A stretch of 25,703 bases of DNA from JBJELF01 sp051879015 (GCA_051879015.1 JBJELF010000030.1:1-25703), one strand, 5' to 3'. Positions 15,746-23,526 are shown, numbered from the stretch's first letter. Notes: generated by a model from the letters alone, not told the origin. A program made the numbers and translations.

Positions 15746-16093
15746 GTGATTATCAAACGTGGTGATATTTATTATGCAGATTTAAGACCTGTGGTAGGTT
15801 CTGAGCAGGGCGGTATCCGTCCAGTGTTGATTATACAAAATGATACAGGTAACCGGCATAGTCCTACTGTCATTTGCGCAGCAATTACAAGCCGTATGAA
15901 CAAGGCAAAGCTGCCTACTCATGTGGAAATTGACTGTAAAAGCTGTGACATTGTCAAGGATTCTGTCATTTTATTGGAACAGCTTCGGACAATTGATAAA
16001 AAGAGACTTCGAGAAAAGGTGTGTCATTTGGAATATGATAAAATTGAGCAGGTCAACCGGGCTCTTCGGATTAGCTTGGATATTGAAGAATAG
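15746..16093 (+). CDS. mazF: MazF/EndoA-family mRNA endoribonuclease (toxin) without adjacent antitoxin
   Basis: The 115-residue protein closely follows Bacillus EndoA (MazF), which cuts mRNA at short sequence motifs. Family marks are IKRGDIYYADL, VVGSEQGGIRPVLIIQND, SPTVICAAITSR, AKLPTHVEI and DSVILLEQLRTIDKKRL; the GSEQGGIRPV loop and the following TS region carry the expected active-site residues. GTG 15746 gives the family start (MIIKRGD) and is 10 bases from TGGAG; GTG 15737 lies almost on that site. In Bacillus the antitoxin gene ndoAI lies between alr and ndoA. Here only 99 bases separate alr from mazF, too few for the roughly 90-residue antitoxin. It could be encoded elsewhere or be absent. 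Confidence 0.94.
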   Translation: MIIKRGDIYYADLRPVVGSEQGGIRPVLIIQNDTGNRHSPTVICAAITSRMNKAKLPTHVEIDCKSCDIVKDSVILLEQLRTIDKKRLREKVCHLEYDKIEQVNRALRISLDIEE

Positions 16094-16134
16094 AGATTAA
16101 AGTATAAAATAGAATCTATTTCTACATAACATGC

Positions 16135-16151
16135 TCAACATGGAATGTTGA
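16135..16151 (+). repeat. Small hairpin after mazF
   Basis: TCAACAT (16135-16141) and ATGTTGA (16145-16151) form a perfect 7-bp stem with loop GGA, about 40 bases after the mazF stop. No T tract follows. Confidence 0.45.
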
Positions 16152-16164
16152 AACAAGAGGGGTG

Positions 16165-16190
16165 GAGGAGAGCATTGCAATGCTTTCCTC
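16165..16190 (+). promoter_or_regulatory. Near-perfect 26-bp palindrome in the leader of the CorC-like gene
   Basis: GAGGAGAGCATT (16165-16176) pairs with AATGCTTTCCTC (16179-16190) at 12 positions with one G-T wobble and GC between. The GAGG left arm is a potential ribosome site that would be hidden in RNA. It lies about 85 bases before the preferred start (16276). No T tract follows, so it is not a standard terminator; an operator or RNA control hairpin is possible. Confidence 0.5.
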
Positions 16191-16275
16191 TGACTATAAA
16201 ATGTTGGGGAAACAGCATTTGGTTATGAAAGGATTCATTTGGCTTTCACTACATACGATTTGGAGGAATAAGATT

Positions 16276-17661
16276 GTGATTGGTTCATATTGGCAAGGTT
16301 ATCTGGTAATTATGGTATTGAGTGTGTTTATTAATTCCATTTTTAATCATTTTGATAAGGCTGTCAAGGAGATGAATGAGAAACAGCTGGAGAAAAAATC
16401 TGACAAGGAAAATGAAGATTCGTCGGAAAAAATGGATTTGAAGACAGAACGTCTGCGGAAATTCATGGAGACCCCTCGTTTGTATCGCAACAGTATGCGT
16501 TTGATGAGCGTCTGTTTTGCAGTGGCCATTGGCGTGGTCGGCGCCTTGCATTTTCAGTATGCGGTTGCTTATGTGCAGGAAAGGGAGCTGGAAGGCTGGA
16601 GCTGTTGGGGTGTATTAGTAGGTGTCTGGGCTATTGTACTGGCGGTCTTGCTGATTTGTCAAGCCTTAGGCACAACGATGCCGAGAAAATTAGCATCATT
16701 AAATCCTGAGAAATCAGCTTATCGTTATGTTAATCAAGTATATTATTTACGTATGATTTCTTTGCCGGTTTCACTGATTGTGGATGGCATTGCATGGATT
16801 GGTCTGCGCTGTATGGGAATAAATTTGTTTGAGAAGTATGAAAAGGTTTCTGAAGAAGAAATCATTTCTGTGGTCAACGAAGGTCATGAGCAGGGTGTGC
16901 TGGAGGCGGAAGAAGCGGAGATGATTCATAATATCATTGAAGTTTCAGACAAGGAAGCAGGAGATATTATGACTCACCGCAGCAATATTGTGGCTTTAGA
17001 TGGCACCACTACATTAGAGGAGACGGTGAGTACGATTTTGCATGAAAATTATTCCAGATTTCCTGTGTATCATGAAGATTTTGATGATATTGTGGGTATT
17101 TTGCATGTGAGAGATGCTTTTATCTTTATGGAGGTTGCTGAAAATAAAGACAAGCCCATTGAGGAGATTGAGGGTTTGCTGCGTGAGCCATCCTTCATAC
17201 CAGAGACAAGAAAGCTGATGCCTTTGCTGCAGGAAATGCAGGAGCAGAAAGCTCATCTGGAGATTGTCATTGATGAGTATGGGCAAGTTGCTGGTGTCCT
17301 TTCTATGGAGGATATCTTAGAGGAAATCGTCGGAAATATTTTGGACGAGTATGATGAAGAAGAAGATGGAATTATGGAAACTGCGGTAGGTGTCTATGAA
17401 GTAGATGGTATGAGCAAGCTGAAGGAGCTTGGTGAGCAGTTGGATGTGGATTTTTCTGAGGTGGAGCAAGAGACTTTGAATGGACTTTTAATGTCTTTGC
17501 TGCCTCGAATTCCGAAAGTAGATGAACATCCGGAAGTGGTGTTCGATGGGTATTTATTTCAGGTGACCTCCATGAAGGGCAGAGTAATCGGAAATGTACA
17601 TATTGAGAAGCTGCCAGAGTTATCGGAGGAGCCACAAAACGAGACTTTCGTGGAAAAATAG
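16276..17661 (+). CDS. CorC/HlyC (CNNM-type) membrane protein with CBS domains
   Basis: This protein belongs to the DUF21-CBS-CorC family, linked to Mg2+ or other divalent cation transport and often mislabelled haemolysin. From GTG 16276 it has 461 residues: membrane helices at about 8-24, 76-98, 112-132 and 160-178, a charged cytosolic loop (30-65), a CBS pair (about 229-355, starting DIMTHRSNIVALD and ending DEYGQVAGVLSMEDILEEIVG), and a C-terminal CorC domain (about 370-445). The same frame is open from GTG 16162, but those codons overlap a long palindrome and resemble no family N-terminus. GGAGG (16262-16266) is nine bases before GTG 16276, so I prefer it; ATG 16180 remains possible. Confidence 0.88.
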   Translation: MIGSYWQGYLVIMVLSVFINSIFNHFDKAVKEMNEKQLEKKSDKENEDSSEKMDLKTERLRKFMETPRLYRNSMRLMSVCFAVAIGVVGALHFQYAVAYVQERELEGWSCWGVLVGVWAIVLAVLLICQALGTTMPRKLASLNPEKSAYRYVNQVYYLRMISLPVSLIVDGIAWIGLRCMGINLFEKYEKVSEEEIISVVNEGHEQGVLEAEEAEMIHNIIEVSDKEAGDIMTHRSNIVALDGTTTLEETVSTILHENYSRFPVYHEDFDDIVGILHVRDAFIFMEVAENKDKPIEEIEGLLREPSFIPETRKLMPLLQEMQEQKAHLEIVIDEYGQVAGVLSMEDILEEIVGNILDEYDEEEDGIMETAVGVYEVDGMSKLKELGEQLDVDFSEVEQETLNGLLMSLLPRIPKVDEHPEVVFDGYLFQVTSMKGRVIGNVHIEKLPELSEEPQNETFVEK

Positions 17662-17829
17662 TATTGCCATAAATAAAATTTGGTGTTATCATGATAGCGG
17701 TAATTTGGCGTTTCGCTGAAATTGAGTATTTATTGTGTGAGCAGCAGATTGACTGCAAAGCAGTAAAATAAAGATACGAGAGATTAGTTGAATCGCTCTA
17801 ATAGGTATAAAGAAAGGAAAGAGTTTTTT

Positions 17830-18558
17830 ATGTCAGGACATTCTAAATTTGCTAATATTAAGCATAAGAAAGAAAAAAATGATGCTGCAAAGGGAAAAAT
17901 TTTTACTCGCATCGGTCGTGAAATTGCTGTTGCAGTAAGGGAAGGCGGTGCTGATCCAGCAGGCAACAGCAAGCTTCGTGATGTGATTGCAAAGGCAAAA
18001 GCAAATAATATGCCAAACGATACTATCGATAGAAGTATCAAGAAAGCTGCAGGTGATGCCAACAGTGCTAATTATGAAGCGATTACATACGAAGGATATG
18101 GTCCAAGAGGGATTGCTATTATCGTGGAGACTTTGACCGATAATCGTAATCGTACGGCTTCTAATGTAAGAAATGCTTTCACCAAAGGCGGCGGCAATGT
18201 CGGGACGAATGGCTGCGTATCCTTCATGTTTGACCAGAAGGGTCAGATTATCATCGACAAGGAAGAGTGTGAGATGGACGCGGATGACTTGATGATGATT
18301 GCTCTGGAAGCCGGCGCAGAGGATTTCTCAGATGAGGATGACAGTTATGAGATTACTACTGATCCAAATGAGTTCTCTGCAGTGCGCGAGGCTTTGGAAG
18401 CAGAGGGAATCGAGATGGCCAGCGCAGAGGTGACTATGATTCCACAAACTTGGACAGAGTTGACTGACGAGCAGGACATTAAGATGATGAATCGTATTCT
18501 TGATTTACTTGACGAAGATGATGATGTACAGGAAGTATATCATAACTGGGAAGAATAG
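17830..18558 (+). CDS. yebC: YebC/PmpR (TACO1) family protein
   Basis: The 242-residue protein starts MSGHSKFANIKHKKEKNDA, the invariant beginning of the YebC family, and contains GREIAVAVREGG, NMPNDTIDRSIKKA, YEGYGPRGIAIIVE, NRNRTASNVR and the acidic C-terminus ending DVQEVYHNWE. YebC proteins were long annotated as DNA-binding regulators and more recently linked to translation of difficult peptide sequences such as proline stretches. The start is ATG 17830, with AGGAAAG upstream; the frame is open from 17788 but the family start is clear. It is probably its own unit, with a terminator after it. Confidence 0.97.
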   Translation: MSGHSKFANIKHKKEKNDAAKGKIFTRIGREIAVAVREGGADPAGNSKLRDVIAKAKANNMPNDTIDRSIKKAAGDANSANYEAITYEGYGPRGIAIIVETLTDNRNRTASNVRNAFTKGGGNVGTNGCVSFMFDQKGQIIIDKEECEMDADDLMMIALEAGAEDFSDEDDSYEITTDPNEFSAVREALEAEGIEMASAEVTMIPQTWTELTDEQDIKMMNRILDLLDEDDDVQEVYHNWEE

Positions 18559-18564
18559 AACAGA

Positions 18565-18608
18565 GAGCAGAGAGGAGTGATTGAAAAGTACTCCTCTCTG
18601 TTCCATTT
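18565..18608 (+). terminator. Terminator of yebC
   Basis: CAGAGAGGAGT (18568-18578) and ACTCCTCTCTG (18590-18600) form an 11-bp perfect stem, extendable by three pairs including a wobble, with an 11-base loop. The trailing TTCCATTTTG is only moderately T-rich. It lies nine bases after the yebC stop. Confidence 0.75.
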
Positions 18609-18673
18609 TGTGAAACAATTTCAAAAAAGAACCGAAAGTTTTCTAATATTTGTGAGTTTTTTTAACCATAATC

Positions 18674-18702
18674 TTGACAATTTTGGTGAATACCATTACA
18701 AT
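18674..18702 (+). promoter_or_regulatory. kdgK promoter
   Basis: A perfect TTGACA (18674-18679), a 17-base spacer and TACAAT (18697-18702) form a near-consensus promoter. An imperfect hairpin (CAAACACA ... TGTGTTTTG, about 18711-18737) follows in the leader. Confidence 0.85.
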
Positions 18703-18768
18703 AAATCTATCAAACACAGAGATTTTCGTGTGTTTTGTATAATGAAACAAAAAGGAGAGTGTATTCCA

Positions 18769-19800
18769 ATGGCAAAAGTAATTACAATGGGAGAAATCAT
18801 GTTAAGATTATCTACCCCAGGAAATGAGAAATTTATTCAGGCAGATGAATTTGATGTAAATTATGGCGGTGGTGAGGCTAACGTAGCGGTTTCCTTAGCT
18901 AATTATGGACATGACGCAGTTTATGTGACAAAGGTTCCAAAGAACCCAATTGGTGAGTGTGCCATCGCATCTTTGAGAAAATACGGTGTTGACACAAAGT
19001 ATATCGCAAAGGGTGGAGAGAGACTTGGTATCTATTATCTTGAGACTGGTGCTTCTATGAGAGCATCTAATGTAGTTTATGATAGAGCGCATTCTTCTAT
19101 TTCTACTGCTGTTCCAGAAGATTTTGATTTCGATGCTATTTTTGAAGGTGCGGATTGGTTCCATTTCACAGGTATTACTCCAGCTGTATCTGATGCAGCA
19201 GCAGAGTTGACCGAAATTGCTTGTAAAGCTGCGAAGGCTCATGGTGTAACTGTTTCCTGCGACTTAAACTTCAGAAAGAAATTGTGGTCTTCCGAGAAAG
19301 CTCAGAAGGTTATGAGCAATTTGATGCAGTATGTTGATGTATGTATCGGAAATGAAGAAGATGCTGAAAAGGTTCTTGGATTTAAGCCAGGCAACACAGA
19401 CGTAACCAGTGGTGACTTGGAATTGGCTGGATATGAAGATATCTTCAAGCAGATGGTTGAGAAGTTTAACTTCAAGTATGTCATCAGTTCTTTGAGAGAG
19501 TCCTACTCTGCATCTCACAATGGTTGGTCGGCATGTATCTATTCTGCAGCTGATAAAGAATTCTATCATTCTAGAAAATATAATATCAGCCCAATCGTTG
19601 ACCGTGTAGGTGGCGGAGATTCCTTTGCAGGTGGTGTTATCTGCGGTTTTGTAGATGGTAAGGATTACAAAGCGGCTTTGGAATATGGTGTAGCAGCTTC
19701 CGCATTGAAGCACACTATCCCTGGCGATTTCAATTTGGTAACAAGAGCAGATGTTGATAGCTTGGTTGGTGGAGATGGCTCTGGTCGTGTACAGAGATAA
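18769..19800 (+). CDS. kdgK: 2-dehydro-3-deoxygluconokinase (PfkB family sugar kinase)
   Basis: The enzyme phosphorylates 2-keto-3-deoxygluconate to KDPG in uronate (pectin, glucuronate) catabolism. The 343-residue PfkB-family product has the N-terminal GEIMLRLS and the substrate-region motif NYGGGEANVAVSLA, CDLNFRKKLW, and the ATP/catalytic signature DRVGGGDSFAGG with base Asp284. The KDG specificity follows from these motifs and from the neighbouring KDPG aldolase, but other PfkB sugars cannot be excluded by eye. ATG 18769, with AGGAG upstream, matches the family start; the open frame from 18577 crosses the promoter and is not coding there. Codon usage suggests strong expression. Confidence 0.92.
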   Translation: MAKVITMGEIMLRLSTPGNEKFIQADEFDVNYGGGEANVAVSLANYGHDAVYVTKVPKNPIGECAIASLRKYGVDTKYIAKGGERLGIYYLETGASMRASNVVYDRAHSSISTAVPEDFDFDAIFEGADWFHFTGITPAVSDAAAELTEIACKAAKAHGVTVSCDLNFRKKLWSSEKAQKVMSNLMQYVDVCIGNEEDAEKVLGFKPGNTDVTSGDLELAGYEDIFKQMVEKFNFKYVISSLRESYSASHNGWSACIYSAADKEFYHSRKYNISPIVDRVGGGDSFAGGVICGFVDGKDYKAALEYGVAASALKHTIPGDFNLVTRADVDSLVGGDGSGRVQR

Positions 19801-19815
19801 GGAAGAGCACAGAGC

Positions 19816-19860
19816 AATTGACTTTTATATTTGGTAATGCCTGCTTCGCAGGTATACCAG
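19816..19860 (+). repeat. Hairpin repeat B, copy 2
   Basis: AATTGACTTTTATA (19816-19829) is identical to the flank of copy 1 (minus strand of 12309-12322). Ten bases later CCTGC (19840-19844) and GCAGG (19848-19852) form a stem with loop TTC, flanked by GGTA (19833-19836) and TACC (19855-19858). It is in the 175-base gap between kdgK and eda, in which I see no gene. Confidence 0.6.
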
Positions 19861-19975
19861 TTTATTGTGATGTTTGCAGCATAGACGTTCTGTTTGACTT
19901 CGACTGCGTATCAGATAGGTAAATCCTATAGAGTGCAGATTGAATAAATAAAAAATGATAAGAGGGGAAAAAACA

Positions 19976-20935
19976 ATGAATGCAGTATTAGAGAAGATTC
20001 AGAAGATTGGTATCGTACCAGTTGTAGTAATCAATGATGCAAAGGATGCAGTGCCATTGGCAAAAGCTTTAGTAGAGGGTGGACTTCCATGTGCTGAAGT
20101 TACATTCCGTACAGCGGCTGCAAGAGATGCGATCAAGGCAATGACCACTGCTTATCCAGATATGTTAGTTGGTGCGGGTACTGTATTGACTACTGAGCAG
20201 GTTGATGCAGCTGTTGAGGCTGGCGCTACCTTTATTGTATCTCCAGGTTTAAATCCAAAGATTGTTAAGTATTGTATCGAGAAAGGTGTTCCAGTAACTC
20301 CTGGTACCTCCAATCCAAGTGATGTTGAGCAGGCTATTGAGTTGGGTCTGGAAGTTGTTAAGTTCTTCCCAGCTGAGGCTGCAGGTGGATTGAATATGAT
20401 TAAGTCTATGGCAGCTCCATATGTAAATATGAAGTTTATGCCTACTGGCGGAATTAATGCAGCAAACTTGACAAGTTATCTTGATTTCAAGAAGATTATC
20501 GCTTGCGGCGGCAGCTGGATGGTAAAGGGTGACCTCATCAAGGCTGGCGAGTTTGATAAGATTCGTGACTTGACTAAGGAAGCTGTAGAGACAATGCTTG
20601 GATTTGAAATTGCTCATATTGGTATCAATGCAAACGGCGGTGAGGAAGCAGAAGCAATTGCAAATGCATTTAATATCTTCGGATTCCCAACTAAGGTTGG
20701 CAACAGCTCTGTATTTGCGGGTACTGTTGTAGAAGTTATGAAGGCTCCTAAGGGAACCAATGGACATATTGGTATCAGAACAAATTATATTGACCGCGCA
20801 GTTTACTACTTAGAGAGCAAGGGTTACAAGTTTGACCCAGCTTCTGCTAAGTTTGGTCCAGATGGAAAGACCCTGAAGGCTATCTATATGGAAGGTGAAG
20901 TTGGCGGATTTGCAATTCACTTGGTACAGAAATAA
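19976..20935 (+). CDS. eda: KDPG/KHG aldolase fused to a C-terminal VOC-like domain
   Basis: Residues 1-205 are a complete class I KDPG aldolase, which splits KDPG into pyruvate and glyceraldehyde 3-phosphate: catalytic Glu41 and Arg45 in EVTFRT, the GAGTVLT segment, Schiff-base Lys129 in VVKFFPAE, and PTGGI. Stand-alone Eda ends at about 205-215 residues. Here a further 110 residues follow, reading as two beta-alpha-beta modules of a glyoxalase/VOC domain (FEIAHIGINA ... GTVVEVMKAP, then GHIGIRTN ... GFAIHLVQK). Possible metal ligands are H214, E253, H264 and H315. ATG 19976 follows AGAGGGG; seven extra codons are possible upstream. Strong codon bias matches kdgK. The VOC part's role is unknown. 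Confidence 0.94.
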   Translation: MNAVLEKIQKIGIVPVVVINDAKDAVPLAKALVEGGLPCAEVTFRTAAARDAIKAMTTAYPDMLVGAGTVLTTEQVDAAVEAGATFIVSPGLNPKIVKYCIEKGVPVTPGTSNPSDVEQAIELGLEVVKFFPAEAAGGLNMIKSMAAPYVNMKFMPTGGINAANLTSYLDFKKIIACGGSWMVKGDLIKAGEFDKIRDLTKEAVETMLGFEIAHIGINANGGEEAEAIANAFNIFGFPTKVGNSSVFAGTVVEVMKAPKGTNGHIGIRTNYIDRAVYYLESKGYKFDPASAKFGPDGKTLKAIYMEGEVGGFAIHLVQK

Positions 20936-21029
20936 GATGATTCGAAGTGCTTGTGGCGCTGAGTTGAAGAATAGTCTAACACTTAGCAAAGCAGATTGAA
21001 TCCTTATCGTATTGTCAGATTGTTATATT

Positions 21030-21070
21030 GGCACGGGAGGGTATTTTTAATACTTTTCCGTGCCTATTTT
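21030..21070 (+). terminator. Terminator of eda
   Basis: GGCACGG (21030-21036) pairs with CCGTGCC (21058-21064), and the stem continues inwards to 16 pairs using three G-T wobbles (to TATT/AATA), with a TTT loop. TATTTTGTTAA follows. It ends the kdgK-eda region. Confidence 0.8.
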
Positions 21071-21092
21071 GTTAATAATGAAAGAAAATGTG

Positions 21093-21153
21093 GGTGCCAA
21101 AGTCATCCATTTGCATGCAAGCATGAAATGGATGAGCTTTTAAGCCTGGTATC
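21093..21153. repeat. Palindromic repeat A, copy 5 (expanded, with internal hairpin)
   Basis: The right arm CTTTTAAGCCTGGTATC (21137-21153) matches the reference right arm at 15 of 17 bases. The left end GGTGCCA (21093-21099) still pairs with TGGTATC through two wobbles. The centre is replaced by a new inverted repeat: CATCCATTT and CATGC (21104-21118, one bulged G) pair with GCATG and AAATGGATG (21121-21134). It lies between the eda terminator and the Tet(M)-like gene, about 90 bases before its start. Confidence 0.65.
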
Positions 21154-21246
21154 ATAATGATTCAATCAGCAGTATCGTGGATGGTTTATTGGAATTATCC
21201 AGAGCAGTTTCGAAGGGGATATTTTGTAGGAAATGAGATTGAAATA

Positions 21247-23304
21247 ATGAAGAAAATATATAATATCGGTATTTTAGCCCATGTCGATGCGGGAAAAACA
21301 ACTCTGACAGAGCGTATTTTGGCCTGTGGCGGTATGATTCGTTCAGCGGGAAGTGTAGATACTGGTACGACACAGACCGATTATCTGGAGGTGGAGCGCA
21401 GGCGTGGTATTTCTGTAAAGACTGCCTGTGCGGAAGTTGATTTTGGTGACAGTTTAATTCGCATTGTGGATACACCTGGTCATGTGGATTTTGTGGCAGA
21501 GGTGGCAAGGGCCTTGCAGGTATTGGATGGTGCGGTTTTAGTAATTTCAGGTGTGGAAGGAGTGCAGGCTCACACAAAGACTATTTTTCGTGCTTTACAG
21601 AAGTTAAAAATTCCAACTTTAATTGTGGTAAATAAGATTGATCGAGTGGGTTTTGATGAGAATCAGGTATGTCATCAAATCAGACAGCAACTGTCGGAAA
21701 ATGTAGTTGTGCTGCAGAAGGTGAGTAATTCTGGGACGGAGCAGTGCGGTGTACATAGTATTAATGACAATGACTGGGAAGATTTAGACAGTATGGAATT
21801 GATGGAGGAAGCTTTTGATGTGCTGGCGAATCTTGATGAAGAGATGGAAATGATGTATTTGGAAGAGAAGTTCCCATCTTGTGCTCAGTTATTGGATAAA
21901 GTTAAGCAATATAGTCATTTAGCAATGATATATCCGCTTGTGTTTGCCAGTGGCAAACATGAAGTTGGAGTGCAGGAGTTGATTCATTTTATGCTTTCCT
22001 ATCTGCCTTCATCGGATTGTTTGACAACTGATAAATTGTGTGGTGTGGTATTTCAGATTACTCATGATAAAATTATGGGAAAGGCAGCTCATATTCGCCT
22101 TTTTGGGGGGAGTCTCTCTAGTCGTGATGAGGTCCCGATCTTAGGGCAGGAGCGAGATAAGTGGGAGAAAATTACTCAAATTCGTCAAATTCAGGGAGGA
22201 AAACTGAATGACACAGGAAACATGAAAGCGGGAGATATCATGGCAGTCTATGGACTGTCCAATTGCAAAGTGGGGGATCTAATCTGTGAAGGTTCTTTAG
22301 AAAAAGCTTTGAAAGACAGAAATGGATTGCCGGAGGATATAGAGAAAAGTCAAGTTCTGCCATTGAAATTAAAGCAGCGTCTGCGGGAAAATGTGATGGG
22401 AGTACAGCCCTTGATGATGGTTCAAGTTAAGCCAAGCTCGGATGATAAGGAGATGGCACTTTCAGAGGCTTTGACTCAGCTTTCTCAGGAAGATCCATTT
22501 TTGCACTATGAGCGCAATCCCATGACCAGGCAGATGTATCTTCAGGTGATGGGATTAGTGCAGATTGAGATATTGGAGGAGATGCTGCAAACTCGTTTTG
22601 GATTAGAAGTGATTTTTTCTAAGCCAACAGTTATTTATAAGGAAACGCCGGGACATAAAGCAATTGGGCGAGAGGTTTATACGATGCCAAAACCATGCTG
22701 GGCTATTGTAGATTTACAGGTGGAGCCATTGCCGTCTGGGTCTGGCATTGTCTTTGAGTCGGTTATTAAGGAAAAAGAATTGCCCTATCGTTATCAAAAT
22801 CATGTGCGTCAAAGTTTAATGGACACGTTGCAGCAGGGTATTTATGGATGGGAGGTAGTGGATGCTAAGTTTACTCTTGTAGGGGGTCAGCATCATCATA
22901 TTCATACTCACCCGTTGGATTTTTTTGTGGCGACACCGGTAGCAGCTCTGCGGGCGTTGACAGCCAGTGAATCGGTATTATTGGAACCTTATGTGAGGGT
23001 ATACCTTTCGGCCGATGAGCAGTGGATGGGAAAAGTGTTGGGACAGATTATTGGAATGCGAGGAGAATTTGATTCCCCTGTCATCGAGAATGGGCAGTTT
23101 GTGATAGAAGCAGTACTTCCGTTGAAAAATTCATTAGATTATCCGATTACCTTTCGTTCCATGACTTCGGGAAAGGGAACTTATACAATGGAATTAGATT
23201 CCTATCGTCCTTGCGAGGAGGAGGTTAGAGAGACCTTGCCAAGGAGAGGGGTAGATCCTCTTGACCGAGCAAAATGGATTTTAGCTTGCCGAAGTGCCTA
23301 TTAA
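21247..23304 (+). CDS. EF-G/Tet(M)-family translational GTPase with a His-rich domain IV loop
   Basis: The 685-residue protein has the ribosomal-protection-type GTPase layout: G1 AHVDAGKTT (11-19), switch I end RRRGISVKTA, G3 DTPGH (75-79), G4 NKID (129-132), then domains II-V. Spacing and wording (NIGILAHVDAGKTTLTERIL) are nearer Tet(M)/Tet(O) than EF-G. In Tet(M) the domain IV loop YSPVSTPADF reaches the tetracycline site; here the equivalent is HHHIHTHPLDF (549-559), lacking the Tyr-Ser-Pro-Val tip. It may be a housekeeping relative of resistance proteins rather than a tetracycline determinant. ATG 21247 gives the family start; the frame is open from 21157. It stands alone between two terminators, and its base composition is like its neighbours'. 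Confidence 0.9.
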   Translation: MKKIYNIGILAHVDAGKTTLTERILACGGMIRSAGSVDTGTTQTDYLEVERRRGISVKTACAEVDFGDSLIRIVDTPGHVDFVAEVARALQVLDGAVLVISGVEGVQAHTKTIFRALQKLKIPTLIVVNKIDRVGFDENQVCHQIRQQLSENVVVLQKVSNSGTEQCGVHSINDNDWEDLDSMELMEEAFDVLANLDEEMEMMYLEEKFPSCAQLLDKVKQYSHLAMIYPLVFASGKHEVGVQELIHFMLSYLPSSDCLTTDKLCGVVFQITHDKIMGKAAHIRLFGGSLSSRDEVPILGQERDKWEKITQIRQIQGGKLNDTGNMKAGDIMAVYGLSNCKVGDLICEGSLEKALKDRNGLPEDIEKSQVLPLKLKQRLRENVMGVQPLMMVQVKPSSDDKEMALSEALTQLSQEDPFLHYERNPMTRQMYLQVMGLVQIEILEEMLQTRFGLEVIFSKPTVIYKETPGHKAIGREVYTMPKPCWAIVDLQVEPLPSGSGIVFESVIKEKELPYRYQNHVRQSLMDTLQQGIYGWEVVDAKFTLVGGQHHHIHTHPLDFFVATPVAALRALTASESVLLEPYVRVYLSADEQWMGKVLGQIIGMRGEFDSPVIENGQFVIEAVLPLKNSLDYPITFRSMTSGKGTYTMELDSYRPCEEEVRETLPRRGVDPLDRAKWILACRSAY

Positions 23305-23329
23305 TGATAAATTAATAATACAAGATATA

Positions 23330-23363
23330 AAAAGCATTGACTTATCATAATCAATGCTTTTTT
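23330..23363 (+). terminator. Terminator of the Tet(M)-like gene
   Basis: AAAAGCATTGA (23330-23340) and TCAATGCTTTT (23351-23361) are perfect complements around a 10-base loop, with the T run continuing to 23363. It is 26 bases after the stop codon. Confidence 0.9.
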
Positions 23364-23380
23364 GTGCAATTAGGTGATAG

Positions 23381-23405
23381 GATACCAGGGTCAAAATGCC
23401 TTTTG
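23381..23405. repeat. Palindromic repeat A, copy 6 (left half plus partial right arm)
   Basis: GATACCAGGGTCAAAA is identical to the left arm of copy 2, followed by TGCC and TTTTG, after which similarity stops. It lies in the roughly 290-base interval between the Tet(M)-like gene and nagA, 18 bases after the terminator. The rest of that interval shows only the nagA promoter. Confidence 0.85.
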
Positions 23406-23526
23406 CTTTCAGTAGCATTTAATGTCATCATGTGCTGAAAAAAGAGAAAAAGGGGAGCATATTATTTCAAAGAAAGAAAAAGTTAATTTAAAAAAAGGAT
23501 AAATTAACATTTTATAAAAAGTTTTG

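Noticed and set aside
20249..20767. 172-codon minus-strand frame
   Set aside because: Antisense to eda, created by its strong codon bias; no motif and no ribosome site.
21247..23304. Calling the GTPase a tetracycline-resistance gene acquired by transfer
   Set aside because: No mobile element, no composition shift, and the drug-displacing loop residues of Tet(M) are absent.
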